Shown: one piece after another, positions 35,443 through 44,528 of the stretch
How the letters are laid out: the number at the start of each line of letters is the position of its first letter
Numbering within the stretch: position 1 is the first letter of the stretch
Assembly (NCBI RefSeq): GCF_035825295.1
Contig: NZ_JAYMGI010000002.1
Span: forward strand, 1,054,001 to 1,118,000
Origin: Actinacidiphila sp. DG2A-62
GTDB taxonomy: Bacteria > Actinomycetota > Actinomycetes > Streptomycetales > Streptomycetaceae
DNA length: 64,000 bases
Direction of reading: 5' to 3'
Translations under genes and position numbers: made by a program
The notes under the pieces: generated by a model
The model's input: only the letters and a program-made list of their open reading frames with translations
What the model was told of the DNA's origin: nothing
Databases searched by the model: none

Positions 35443-35707
35443 GTTCGTCCTTCTGTCGTCCGCGGATCGCGGCGTATCACGTCGGTGTACGAGCCTACCG
35501 GCGTCGGCGCGGCGGCCGCCAACTCGTTCCGTGCCCGGGCGCCGCGGCGTGTCCGGCGCCGCCGTGCGGGGCCGCCGGGCCCGCGACGGGGGGCCGCCGA
35601 GCCTGTGAACCGCCCGGGCGGACTGGACTGCGGGCCCGGCGGACGCGAAGATCTGCGGACGGCACACGACCAGCGATGAACAGCGACGAGACGACGGAGA
35701 CGGCGAA
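35443..35707. promoter_or_regulatory. Divergent promoter region, MBL hydrolase / cyclophilin
   Basis: This is 265 bases between divergent genes. It must hold promoters in both directions, but I see no hexamer pair clear enough to name. The left third is GC-rich and could encode nothing convincing. Confidence 0.4.
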
Positions 35708-36550
35708 GTGGTCACCAAGGATCAGCGGCGGCGGCAGCTCGCCCGGGAGAAGTTCGAGCGGCAGCAGCAGCGCCGGGTTCAGCAGCGCCGGCGCTCCAGG
35801 GTGCGCACGGCGGTGATCGGCGGTGTGGTCGCGGTGGTCGCCATCGGCCTGATCAGCGCGTACGCCGGCGGCGCCTTCGACAGCGACAGCGGCAAGAAGA
35901 AGGACGACGCGGCGGCCTCGCCGTCGGCCACCCCGTCGGCCTCCGCCGCGGCGGCCAAGGACCCGTGCGCCAAGCCCGCCGCGGGCAAGCCCGGCACCCA
36001 GCAGTGGAAGAAGGAGCCGGCGGTCACCATCGACAAGACCGCGCACTACACCTTCACGCTGGACACCACCTGCGGCGCCATCCCGATCTCGCTGGAGGCC
36101 GCGAAGGCTCCCGAGACGGTCAACTCCTTCGACTTCCTGGCCGGCAAGGGCTTCTTCGACCACACCAAGTGCCACCGCCTGACCACCAGCGCAATCTACG
36201 TGCTGCAGTGCGGCGACCCGACCGGCACCGGCAGCGGCGGCCCCGGCTACACCATCGGCGACGAGAACCTGACCGCCTTCGGCAAGGCCGGCGCGAGCGG
36301 CTCGGTGACGTACAAGGCGGGCACCGTCGCGATGGCCAACACCGGCCAGAAGCACACCGGCGGCAGCCAGTTCTTCCTGGTGTACAAGGACAGTCCGCTG
36401 CCGCCCAGCTACACCCCGTTCGGCACGATCAGCGCGGACGGCATGAAGGTGCTGTCGAAGATCGCCGCGGCCGGCGAGAGCAGCGGCCAGGGCGACGGCG
36501 CCCCGAACGCCACCGTGGTGATCAACAAGGCGACGGTCACCAAGTCCTGA
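35708..36550 (+). CDS. Membrane-anchored cyclophilin-type peptidyl-prolyl isomerase
   Basis: The 280-residue protein catalyses proline isomerisation outside the membrane. A basic cytoplasmic stretch rich in Arg and Gln (residues about 7-33) is followed by one helix (VRTAVIGGVVAVVAIGLISA) and a Ser/Ala/Pro linker. The cyclophilin domain (about 100-280) includes KCHRLTTSAIYVLQCGDPTG, GGSQFFLVYKDS and TPFGTISADG. The hydrophobic pocket is somewhat diverged. The GTG at 35708 is the natural start. It is divergent from the hydrolase-hisS pair. Confidence 0.93.
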   Translation: MVTKDQRRRQLAREKFERQQQRRVQQRRRSRVRTAVIGGVVAVVAIGLISAYAGGAFDSDSGKKKDDAAASPSATPSASAAAAKDPCAKPAAGKPGTQQWKKEPAVTIDKTAHYTFTLDTTCGAIPISLEAAKAPETVNSFDFLAGKGFFDHTKCHRLTTSAIYVLQCGDPTGTGSGGPGYTIGDENLTAFGKAGASGSVTYKAGTVAMANTGQKHTGGSQFFLVYKDSPLPPSYTPFGTISADGMKVLSKIAAAGESSGQGDGAPNATVVINKATVTKS

Positions 36551-36756
36551 TGACGGCCCGGTGGCCGCGCCGCTCCTGATCGGTGACGGAATCGGTATCT
36601 GAATCGCGATCGGTCCGGCATCGGATGCGGACAGCCGGGCCGCCGGTCGCCTATGTTGGCGTTGGACCGGTCGGGGCGTGCGGCTCTGGCAGGAGTGAAA
36701 CTGTGGACGATGTCCGTCGGGCGCGATTCGGCGGGGCATCACGTGAGGGAGGCGCT

Positions 36757-38061
36757 GTGAGCAGCGACCCGTGGGGCCGCGTCGATGAGACGGGGACCGT
36801 GTACGTGCGTACGGCCGAGGGGGAGAAGGAAGTCGGGTCGTGGCAGGCGGGGTCGCCGGCCGAGGCCCTGGCCTACTTCGAGCGCAAGTACGAGGGTCTC
36901 GTCGTGGAGATCGGCCTCCTCGAACGACGCGTACGAACCACCGACCTGGCGCCCAAGGACGCCCTGACCGCGATCGAGCACCTGCGGGCCGCGGTCGCCG
37001 AGGGGCACGCGGTGGGCGACCTGGAGGCGCTGGCCAAGCGGCTGGACGCGCTGGTGGCGCTGGTGGACTCCCGGCGTGAGGAACGCAAGGCGGCCCGGGC
37101 CAAGCAGACCGAGGAGGCCAGGACCGCCAAGGAGCAGCTGGTCGCCGAGGCCGAGCAGCTCGCGGAGAGCGAGCAGTGGCGCACCGCGGGCGAGCGGCTG
37201 CGCGCCCTGGTCGACACCTGGAAGGGCCTGCCCCGGCTGGACCGCAAGACCGACGACGAGCTGTGGCACCGCTTCAGCCACGCCCGTTCGGTCTTCTCCA
37301 AGCGCCGCAAGGCGCACTTCGCCTCCCTGGACGCGCAGCGCGAGGACGCGCGGCGCACCAAGGAGAAGCTGGTCAGCGAGGCGCAGGCGCTGTCGGGTTC
37401 GACCGACTGGGGGCCGACCGCGGCCCGCTACCGCGAGTTGATGGCGGAGTGGAAGGCGGCGGGGCGCGCGCAGCGCGAGGCCGAGGACGACCTGTGGAAC
37501 CGTTTCCGCGGCGCGCAGGACGTGTTCTTCGCGGCCCGCTCCGAGGTGTTCGCCGAGCGCGACTCCGAGCAGCGCGAGAATCTGGCGCGCAAGGAGGAGC
37601 TGGTCACCGAGGCGGAGAAGCTGCTGCCGGTGACGGACCTGAAGGCCGCGCGGGCGTCGTTCCGCTCCATCAACGAGCGCTGGGAGGCGATCGGCCACGT
37701 GCCGCGGGACGCCCGCCCGCGGATCGAGGCGCGTATGCACGCCGTCGAGCGCGCGTTGCAGGAGTCCGAGGAGGCCGAGTGGCGGCGCACCAACCCCGAG
37801 GTCCGGGCGCGGGCCGCGGGGCTGACCGGGCAGCTGCAGGCGGCCGTGGACAAGCTGCGCGGGCAGATCGAGGCGGCCAGGGCGTCCGGCAACACCGCCA
37901 AGGCCGACAAGCTGCAGTCCGAACTGGACGGCCTGGCAGGCGCTGCTGGACGCGGCGCTGAAGGGCATGGGCGAGTTCGGCGGCTGAGGCACCGTCCCGG
38001 GTCGGCCCGGCCGGCCCGGCTCCCGCTCCCGCCTGAGCCCGCCGGGCCGGCCCCGGCGTGA
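36757..38061 (+). CDS. DUF349 coiled-coil protein, C-terminus altered by a one-base insertion
   Basis: DUF349 proteins are long helical repeat proteins of unknown role. Repeats are visible as LRALVDTWKGLPRLDRKTDD, WHRFSHARSVFSKRRKAHF, YRELMAEWKAAGRAQREAED, WNRFRGAQDVFFAARSEVF and SFRSINERWEAIGHVPRD. The GTG at 36757 has GGGAGG just upstream. Near 37935 an extra G changes the frame. Removing it gives a C-terminus ending LLDAALKGMGEFGG with a stop at 37985-37987 (409 residues). As written, the frame runs 25 codons further into Arg/Pro-rich sequence. It may be a sequencing error or a real late frameshift. Confidence 0.9.
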   Translation: MSSDPWGRVDETGTVYVRTAEGEKEVGSWQAGSPAEALAYFERKYEGLVVEIGLLERRVRTTDLAPKDALTAIEHLRAAVAEGHAVGDLEALAKRLDALVALVDSRREERKAARAKQTEEARTAKEQLVAEAEQLAESEQWRTAGERLRALVDTWKGLPRLDRKTDDELWHRFSHARSVFSKRRKAHFASLDAQREDARRTKEKLVSEAQALSGSTDWGPTAARYRELMAEWKAAGRAQREAEDDLWNRFRGAQDVFFAARSEVFAERDSEQRENLARKEELVTEAEKLLPVTDLKAARASFRSINERWEAIGHVPRDARPRIEARMHAVERALQESEEAEWRRTNPEVRARAAGLTGQLQAAVDKLRGQIEAARASGNTAKADKLQSELDGLAGAAGRGAEGHGRVRRLRHRPGSARPARLPLPPEPAGPAPA

Positions 38062-38073
38062 ACGGTCCGACGA

Positions 38074-38106
38074 ACGGCCCCGGTTGCGCGTGCGCGCCGG
38101 GGCCGT
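38074..38106 (+). terminator. Terminator after the DUF349 gene
   Basis: A perfect 10-bp stem (38074-38083 with 38097-38106, ACGGCCCCGG type) and a 13-base loop follow both possible stops of the DUF349 gene. It faces the convergent tkt gene. Confidence 0.7.
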
Positions 38107-38261
38107 ACGACTCCGATGCCACGAACGCGTCTTGGCCCAGGCCCTGGTGACACACGCTCAAGGACGAGGGTCCGTTTGGGGCGATGGCGCACGGCATCAG
38201 CGCGGGTACGGCGGCGGGGAGCGCCGGCTGCGCGGTGCGTTCCGCACCCCGGCAGGCCGGG
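38107..38261. other. Intergenic region between convergent DUF349 and tkt genes
   Basis: About 155 bases follow the terminator. I see no gene, repeat or site here that can be supported. Confidence 0.4.
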
Positions 38262-40478
38262 TCAGGGGCGGTCGCCGGTGCCGCCGCTGGTAGGGGCGGA
38301 GGTCGGCTGGTGGCCACCGGGGCGCGGCGTCTGCCGGGTGTCGTGGATGCTGTCGCGGGCGGCTGCGGCGACCGCCTGCGCAGTGATGCCGAACTCGGTG
38401 TAGAGGCGCTGATAGTCGGCGGAGGCGCCGTAGTGTTCCAGGCTGACGATGCGGCCGGCGTCACCGACCACGTCGCGCCAGCCCTGTGCGACCGCGGCCT
38501 CGACGCTGACCCGCGCCCGCACCGCCGGCGGCAGGATCTCGTCCTGGTACTCCACCGGTTGGGCGGCAAACCATTCCCTGCACGGCATCGACACCACCCG
38601 GACCGCCAGGCCGTCGGCGGCCAGCAGATCGCGGGCGTCCAGGGCGATCTGGACCTCGGAGCCGGTGGCGACCAGGATCACCTCGGGCACGGCGCCGTCG
38701 GCTGCGTCGGCGAGAACATAGCCCCCCTTGGCCGCTCCGCGGGCAGGGGCGTATGCGCCGTTGCTCCGGTCCAGGACCGGCAGGTTCTGCCGGGACAGGA
38801 CCAGTGCGGCGGGCCGGTCGTGGTGTTCCAGGATGGTCCGCCAGCAGGCGGTGGTCTCGTTGGCGTCGGCGGGCCGGACGACGTCGAGGCCGGGGATGGC
38901 ACGCAGTGCTGCGAGGTGTTCGACGGGCTGGTGGGTGGGTCCGTCCTCGCCCAGGCCGATGGAGTCGTGGGTCCAGATGTAGGTAGCGGGCAGTTGCATC
39001 AGGGCGGCCAGGCGTACGGCGGGGCGCATGTAGTCGGAGAAGGTCAGGAAGGTGCCGCCGTAGGGGCGGGTCAGGCTCTGCAGGGCGATGCCGTTGAGGA
39101 TCGCGCCCATGGCGTGCTCACGGATGCCGAAGTGCAGGGTCCGCCCGTAGGGGCCGCCCTTCCAGTCCTTGGTCTGGCGGTCGGCGGGGATGAACGACGG
39201 CTCGCCGTCCATGGTGGTGTTGTTGCTGGAGGCGAGGTCGGCCGAGCCGCCCCACAACTCGGGCAGGATCGGCGCCAGCGCGGTGAGGACTTTGCCGGAC
39301 GCGGCGCGGGTGGCCATGCCCTTGTCGTCGGCGGGGAAATTTGGCAGCGCGTCGGCCCAGCCGTCGGGAAGTTCCTGTTTCTGCAACCGATTGAGCAGCG
39401 CCGCCCGGTCCGGATTGCTCCTCTGCCAGGCGGTGAACCGCTCGTCCCAGCGGGCGTGGGCCTGCCGGCCGCGGTCCGCCGCCTGCCGGGTGCGCGCCAG
39501 GACTTCGTCCTCGACGGTGAAGTGCGCCTGCGGGTCGAAGCCCAGCAGCCGCTTGGTGGCGGCGACCTCGTCCTCGCCGAGCGCCGAGCCGTGGGCCTTG
39601 CCGGTGTTCTGCTTGGTCGGGGCGGGCCAGCCGATCAGGGTGCGCAGCATGATCAGGGAGGGGCGGCCGGTCTCCTGCGCAGCGGCGCGGGTGGCGGCGA
39701 GCAGCGCGTCGACGTCCTCGACGTATTCACCGCTGCGCGTCCAGTCCACGGTCTGGACGTGCCAGCCGTAGGCGGCGAAGCGGGCCGGGACGTCCTCGCT
39801 GAAGGAGACGTCGGTGTCGTCCTCGATCGAGATGTGGTTGGAGTCGTAGAAGACGGTGAGGTTGCCGAGTTCCTGGTGACCGGCCAGGGAGGCGGCCTCG
39901 GCAGTGACGCCCTCCATCAGGTCGCCGTCGGAGGCGATGACGTAGACGTGGTGGTCGAACGGGCTGGTGCCCGGCTCCGCGTCCGGGTCGAGCAGGCCGC
40001 GTTCGCGGCGGGCGGCCAGCGCCATGCCGACCGCGCTGGCCAGGCCCTGTCCCAGCGGCCCTGTGGTGATCTCCACCCCGCGGGTGTGGCGGTGCTCCGG
40101 GTGCCCGGGGGTGGCCGAGTCCCAGGTCCGGTACGCCTCCAGGTCCGACAGCTCCAGGCCGTAGCCGGCCAGGTAGAGCTGGATGTACAGGGTCAGGCTG
40201 GAGTGCCCGCAGGACAGCACGAACCGGTCCCGGCCCAGCCACTGGTCGTCGGCCGGGTCGTGCCGCATGACGTTCTGAAAGAGCAGGTAGGCCAGCGGGG
40301 CCAGGCTCATCGCCGTGCCGGGGTGACCGTTGCCGACCTTCTGCACCGCGTCTGCCGCCAGCATCCGCACGGTGTCCACCGCCCGCACGTCCACCCCGTC
40401 CCAACCGGCCCGCTCCGCCACCGGAAGCGCCAAGGACTGGTCGCGTCCTGCTGTGCTTCCGGAATGCTCACTCGCCAT
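38262..40478 (-). CDS. tkt: Transketolase
   Basis: It is a thiamine-diphosphate enzyme of the non-oxidative pentose phosphate pathway. The 738-residue protein has the complete set of motifs: [36 protein letters not shown], the ThDP/Mg motif [56 protein letters not shown] and [21 protein letters not shown] Pro/Thr/Gly-rich tail ends the protein. AAGGAG lies before the ATG. It follows the transaldolase gene on the same strand, 152 bases apart. Streptomycetes have more than one tkt-tal pair; this one lies at a place where I do not expect it. Confidence 0.96.
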   Translation of the reverse strand: MASEHSGSTAGRDQSLALPVAERAGWDGVDVRAVDTVRMLAADAVQKVGNGHPGTAMSLAPLAYLLFQNVMRHDPADDQWLGRDRFVLSCGHSSLTLYIQLYLAGYGLELSDLEAYRTWDSATPGHPEHRHTRGVEITTGPLGQGLASAVGMALAARRERGLLDPDAEPGTSPFDHHVYVIASDGDLMEGVTAEAASLAGHQELGNLTVFYDSNHISIEDDTDVSFSEDVPARFAAYGWHVQTVDWTRSGEYVEDVDALLAATRAAAQETGRPSLIMLRTLIGWPAPTKQNTGKAHGSALGEDEVAATKRLLGFDPQAHFTVEDEVLARTRQAADRGRQAHARWDERFTAWQRSNPDRAALLNRLQKQELPDGWADALPNFPADDKGMATRAASGKVLTALAPILPELWGGSADLASSNNTTMDGEPSFIPADRQTKDWKGGPYGRTLHFGIREHAMGAILNGIALQSLTRPYGGTFLTFSDYMRPAVRLAALMQLPATYIWTHDSIGLGEDGPTHQPVEHLAALRAIPGLDVVRPADANETTACWRTILEHHDRPAALVLSRQNLPVLDRSNGAYAPARGAAKGGYVLADAADGAVPEVILVATGSEVQIALDARDLLAADGLAVRVVSMPCREWFAAQPVEYQDEILPPAVRARVSVEAAVAQGWRDVVGDAGRIVSLEHYGASADYQRLYTEFGITAQAVAAAARDSIHDTRQTPRPGGHQPTSAPTSGGTGDRP

Positions 40479-40506
40479 GCTGCTGCTCCTTCGTCGAATC
40501 GATGAC

Positions 40507-40556
40507 CGGACGGCGGTACAGCGCCCGTACGGAGGGGTCCGCCGTACTGCCGTCCG
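40507..40556 (-). promoter_or_regulatory. Hairpin between tal and tkt
   Basis: A 13-bp stem with one G-U type pair (40507-40519 with 40544-40556) and a 24-base loop lies in the tal-tkt spacer. It may act as a partial terminator or protect one segment of the transcript. Confidence 0.4.
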
Positions 40557-40630
40557 CGTGAGGTGCGTCGTCCCGCGGGCCGCGGCGATCCCTCGCCGGC
40601 AACGGCGTGAGGGATCGTCCCGGGGAGCAA

Positions 40631-42289
40631 TCAGCTGCCGGGCGCGGTCCGGGCATCGAGCGCGCGGGCGGCTGCCGCGGTCCGCAGCTCTTCCAGGGCC
40701 GTGCTCTGCCGCTCGGCGCGTTCCAGCAGGGTGTCCAGCTTCGCGGCGTCCAGGCGCCGGTCGGTGTCGGCCCGGGCGCGCAGGGTGCGCCAGCACGCTG
40801 CTTTGCCCAGGACGCCCAAGAGCATCGCCTCGGCTTCCAGGACCTCGCTGAGGGGGGAGCGCGAGAAGAGGTGGCCGTTGGTCTTCAGGCGGCCGGCCTT
40901 CTCCGCGACCCAGCCCAGAGCCGCCCTGGCGCGATCGACGGACACGCCCAGGTCGGACATGATCTGCGCCAGCGCGTCACGGTCCTCCTCCACCTGGCGG
41001 GCCAGGTCCGTCAGGACCGCTTCCTTCTCCTTTTCCGTCGCGGCGCCGGCGGCGCGACGGAAGAGCTCCAGGCCACCGGTCGCACCGGTGTAGTGGTCGT
41101 TGAGGTAGATCGCCAGCAGGTCGGCGCTGTCGGAACCTCCGTCCGCGGCCCCGGCCGCCGGTCCGGCGCCGGAGCGCATCGCCTCGCCCACCGATGCCGC
41201 GAGCTGCGCCCAGCTGGCCTCGAACTTCTCCAGCCCCTCGCGCTCCAGGGCGTCGGTCACGTCGGCGAAGTCGATGCCGACCGCCTGAAGCGACGCCAGG
41301 TGGGCTTCGGCGGCTGCGTAGTGGGCGGCCGACGGCTCGGCGCTCGCAGGAGGCGTGCCGTGGTCGGCGAACGCAGCAAGAGTGGCGCCGGGCATCGTGT
41401 TCACGGTGCCCGGAATGGCCAGCTCGCTGACGTACATCGTGTCCGGGTAGTCCGGGTTCTTCACTCCGGTGGACGCCCACAGCGGTCGCTGGACGTTGGC
41501 TCCGGCCGCGGCCAGGCGCCGCCAGCGCGGCTCGGCCACCATGTGCTCGTATGCCCGGTAGGCCAGCCGGGCGTTGGCGACCGCGGCCCTGCCCTTGAGG
41601 TTCCGGGCCTCGGGGGTGCCGATCTCGTCCAGGCGCCGGTCGGTCTCGGTGTCGACCCGGGAGACGAAGAACGACGCGACCGAGTGGATGCCCGACAGGT
41701 CATGTCCGGCGGCCTGGGCCTGCTCCAGGCCGGCCTGGTAGGCGTCCATCACGTCGCCGTAGCGGTCCAGGGAGAAGATCAGCGTGACGTTGACGCTGAT
41801 GCCGCGGGCGATGACGGCGGTGATCGCGGCCAGTCCCTCACGGGTGGCCGGGATCTTCACGAACAGGTTCGGCCGGTCGATCGTCTCCCACAACCTGCCG
41901 GCCTGGTCGATGGTGACGTCGGCGTCGCGCGCCGATCCGGGATCGACCTCGATCGAGACCCGCCCGTCGACCCCGCCGGTGCGCTCATGAACCGGAGCGA
42001 GAACGTCGCAGCCCTCGCGGACATCGTCCGTGGTCAGCGCGAAGACGGCGTCATCGACGCTCGCGCCCTTCCCGCTCAGCGCCCGCAGCTGCTCGTTGTA
42101 GCGGTCGCCCTCGGACAGCGCGGAGGCGAAGATCGTGGGATTCGTCGTGACCCCCACCACATGCCGGTCCGCGATCAGCTTCTTCAGCTCACCACCGGCC
42201 AGCAGCTCACGCGACAGGTCGTCCAGCCAGACCGACACCCCCGCAGCGGACAGGGCGGCAAGCGGATCAGACGCACCGATAGCAGACAT
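40631..42289 (-). CDS. tal: Transaldolase fused to an extra C-terminal helical domain
   Basis: Residues 1 to about 372 form a bacterial transaldolase: [24 protein letters not shown], the Schiff-base Lys145 in [47 protein letters not shown] and [19 protein letters not shown]. After a Gly/Ala linker, residues 390-552 form a second all-helical domain ([60 protein letters not shown]). I recall this domain as a stand-alone hypothetical protein in actinomycetes, so this looks like a gene fusion. The ATG at 42289 has GGAGG seven bases before it. Transaldolases are normally about 370 residues. Confidence 0.92.
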   Translation of the reverse strand: MSAIGASDPLAALSAAGVSVWLDDLSRELLAGGELKKLIADRHVVGVTTNPTIFASALSEGDRYNEQLRALSGKGASVDDAVFALTTDDVREGCDVLAPVHERTGGVDGRVSIEVDPGSARDADVTIDQAGRLWETIDRPNLFVKIPATREGLAAITAVIARGISVNVTLIFSLDRYGDVMDAYQAGLEQAQAAGHDLSGIHSVASFFVSRVDTETDRRLDEIGTPEARNLKGRAAVANARLAYRAYEHMVAEPRWRRLAAAGANVQRPLWASTGVKNPDYPDTMYVSELAIPGTVNTMPGATLAAFADHGTPPASAEPSAAHYAAAEAHLASLQAVGIDFADVTDALEREGLEKFEASWAQLAASVGEAMRSGAGPAAGAADGGSDSADLLAIYLNDHYTGATGGLELFRRAAGAATEKEKEAVLTDLARQVEEDRDALAQIMSDLGVSVDRARAALGWVAEKAGRLKTNGHLFSRSPLSEVLEAEAMLLGVLGKAACWRTLRARADTDRRLDAAKLDTLLERAERQSTALEELRTAAAARALDARTAPGS

Positions 42290-42730
42290 GAGCAAACCTC
42301 CAGAAGCGGTGATCAGCAGCTCAGCAGGAAGCTGAACCCGCCGAGGGCGCTGCCCGTCCGACAGGGGACAGACAGAACAACGGCTATACCCGCCTCCCCG
42401 CTCTCACCGGTCTCAAGCCCTCAGCAGCGACATCACCCCCCGCAAGGCGCAACACAACCGCGGCAGGTGCATGAAGGCGCTGGGAACCCTGCGCGAGGAG
42501 CAGGCGCGCCGGACCCCGCCACCGCACAGCCGCAGGACTTGGTCAACCGCGTCACCACCGCCAGCGGGCCCGGTGAGCCGACCGAACGGGACCACACGGC
42601 CGACGAGGCCGCTCACAACTCCTCCGCCGAGGTCAGCTGATCGCCTCGCCCCCTCGCGACGGAGGGCCGGCACCGCGCGATCGCCACCCGCTTGGCGTAG
42701 CGCCGCGCGGTCGCGTGGGCCGCGCGGGGG
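42290..42730. promoter_or_regulatory. Intergenic region upstream of tal, with GGGTAT element
   Basis: About 440 bases have no gene I can support. A GGGTAT hexamer on the minus strand (42386-42391), about 97 bases before the tal start, resembles the -10 of stress (sigma-B-like) promoters of Streptomyces, but a matching -35 is not clear. The rest, 42430-42730, shows nothing recognisable. Confidence 0.35.
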
Positions 42731-43894
42731 TCAGCCGGCGGCGCCGTCCGGACGGGCCGCCACGCGGCCGGCGGCCGGGCCGAACTCCATCAGGTCCAAG
42801 GCGTGTTTGAGCACCTCGCAGGCCTGGATGTGGTTGCCGGACTCCTGCAGGAGGTCGGCGAGCCGGCGGCAGACGAGGACCGCCTCCGGCCCCGCCGAGG
42901 TGTGGGTCTGGGCGAACGCCTGCTCCAGCACCTCGACCGCCTCCTTCACCTGCCCGGTGTCGGCGAGCAGTTCGCTCAGTTCGAGCTGCACCGCGAACGT
43001 CCCGCCGCCGTGCCCGGCCCCCTCGCGCATCGCGAGCCGCAGGATCGGCAGGGCGTCGCGGCTGCGCCCTGCGGCGCGCAGCCTGCGGGCCAGGCGCAGC
43101 CCGGAGGCGACCATCGCCGAGCGCACCTCGTGCGGCAGCACCGGCCCCGCCGGGCCGGGCTCCGCGGCGACGGCCCGGTTGCGCACCAGCGGCAGGCGGC
43201 CGACCGCGTCCTCCTGTGAACGGCGGGGCAGCGGGCGGTTCTTGGCCCGCAGCCGGCGTTCGAGCTCCTGGAACAGCGTGTCCAGGTCGATCAGCGCGGG
43301 GCCGTCCGGGATGCCGAGCCGCAGGATGTCCAGCAGCTCCCCGGTGAACGCGGTGTGCGTCTCGCCGTCCGGCGCGAGGGCGGCCCGGTCCCGGGGCGAG
43401 GCGGTGAGCACATAGGCGCCGTCGACCGCGGTGTGGCCGGCCACGCTGTCGGCCTCGCTCAGGGTGCGGGCGGCGCGCCCGCTGAAGCAGCAGTCGAGCA
43501 CGACGATCTTGCGCCGTGCCTCGGAGCCGCGCACCACCGCGCGCAGGTGCTCGTAGGCCACGGCGGTGTAGCCGGTGTGGGCGCGCGACCCGGTGAGCGC
43601 CAGGTAGAGGTCCGAGGACTCGGTGTCGCGCAGGCCGTGGCCGGCGTAGTAGACCAGCAGCGTGTCGGTGGCCTCGCGGCCGGCCCGGTACACCGGGTCC
43701 AGCAGCTGCGTCGGGTCCTGCGGGTCGCCGACGACCTCCCGGTGCGCCTCGGGCAGGCCCCACAGCAACGGGTCGGCGAGCGCCTGCGACAGGTCCCGGA
43801 GGTTCGCGCCGACCGCGGGCAGCTGCTCCAGCTGGCTGTACGAGGAGGTGCCGATCAGCACGGCGCGCGAGGCGTTGGGGTCAGGGAGCTGCAC
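42731..43894 (-). CDS. Caspase-like (C14 family) protease with C-terminal TPR repeats
   Basis: This is a likely effector of a conflict system. The 387-residue protein starts with a caspase p20-like domain: RAVLIGTSSYSQLEQLPAV, catalytic His86 in LLVYYAGHGLRD, and catalytic Cys136 in IVVLDCCFSGRAA. The p10-like end includes YVLTASPRDRAALAPDGETH and TAFTGELLDILR. Residues about 255-370 form two or three TPR-like hairpins (LPILRLAMREGAG, ELLADTGQVKEAVEVLEQAF, LADLLQESGNHIQACEVLKH). The GTG at 43894 has GGAGG 5 bases upstream and overlaps the EACC1-like gene by 14 bases. Targets are unknown. Confidence 0.9.
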   Translation of the reverse strand: MQLPDPNASRAVLIGTSSYSQLEQLPAVGANLRDLSQALADPLLWGLPEAHREVVGDPQDPTQLLDPVYRAGREATDTLLVYYAGHGLRDTESSDLYLALTGSRAHTGYTAVAYEHLRAVVRGSEARRKIVVLDCCFSGRAARTLSEADSVAGHTAVDGAYVLTASPRDRAALAPDGETHTAFTGELLDILRLGIPDGPALIDLDTLFQELERRLRAKNRPLPRRSQEDAVGRLPLVRNRAVAAEPGPAGPVLPHEVRSAMVASGLRLARRLRAAGRSRDALPILRLAMREGAGHGGGTFAVQLELSELLADTGQVKEAVEVLEQAFAQTHTSAGPEAVLVCRRLADLLQESGNHIQACEVLKHALDLMEFGPAAGRVAARPDGAAG

Positions 43895-44528
43895 GGCCGC
43901 CTCCGTCCTCGCCGGACGCCGGCTCCGGTACGGGCTCGGGCGCGAACGCGGGCCCTGGCGCGGGCACCGCGGGCGGCGGCGCGGCCGCGGGCGCCGGTAC
44001 GGGTGACGGCGCGCGTACGGGCGCGGGTGGCGGCGGCGCGGGCGGCGGCGGCGCGGCCGCAGGCGCCGGTACGGGTGACGGCGCGGACGGCACGGCCGTG
44101 AGCAGCGGGGCCAGCAGGCGGGCGAGCGCGGCCGGGTCGGCACCCGGGTCGGCGGGCAGCTCGATCTCCGTACCGCCGCGGCGCAGCACCACGACCCTGC
44201 GGCGGGACCGCTCCGCCCGCGCGTCCCGCCACTGCGCGACCGACACCGCGAGCGCGCCCAGCGAGATCCCCGAGCCGACGGCGAACTGCAGCACGTCGAA
44301 GCCGAGCCCCATCTCGCCGGGCGCGGGCGGCGCGCCCACGATCCGGCCGCCGTCCAGGCCCTCGGCCGCGGCGACGCCCTCGTCCGCGCGCACCCAGCGC
44401 AGCAGCGAGCGCAGGTCGTCCTCGTGGTCCCCGTCCGGTCCCGGGGCCCCGTCGGGGCCCGCGCCGGGGGTCAGCACGAGCACGTCGACCGGGACCGTCC
44501 CCGTCCCCGGCCGTTCCCGCCGTGTCAT
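43881..44528 (-). CDS. EACC1-like (effector-associated constant component) protein with Pro-rich tail
   Basis: The 215-residue protein is the presumed adaptor of the conflict system. Residues 36-120 follow the EACC1 pattern I know: DLRSLLRWVRADEG, APPAPGEMGLGFDVLQF, a hydrophobic helix (QFAVGSGISLGALAVSVAQW), then a beta-rich end (RVVVLRRGGTEIELPADPG, ALARLLAPLL). Residues about 145-205 are an extreme Pro/Ala tract encoded by internally repeated DNA. The ATG overlaps the kinase stop (ATGA). EACC1 proteins were described next to caspase-like and trypsin-like effectors in bacterial NTP-dependent conflict systems. The family call is from memory of that pattern. Confidence 0.75.
   Translation of the reverse strand: MTRRERPGTGTVPVDVLVLTPGAGPDGAPGPDGDHEDDLRSLLRWVRADEGVAAAEGLDGGRIVGAPPAPGEMGLGFDVLQFAVGSGISLGALAVSVAQWRDARAERSRRRVVVLRRGGTEIELPADPGADPAALARLLAPLLTAVPSAPSPVPAPAAAPPPPAPPPPAPVRAPSPVPAPAAAPPPAVPAPGPAFAPEPVPEPASGEDGGGRAAP

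Noticed and set aside
42413..42673. 86-codon minus-strand frame between the caspase-like gene and tal
   Set aside because: It starts at a GTG without a ribosome binding site, has a low-complexity product and no family resemblance.
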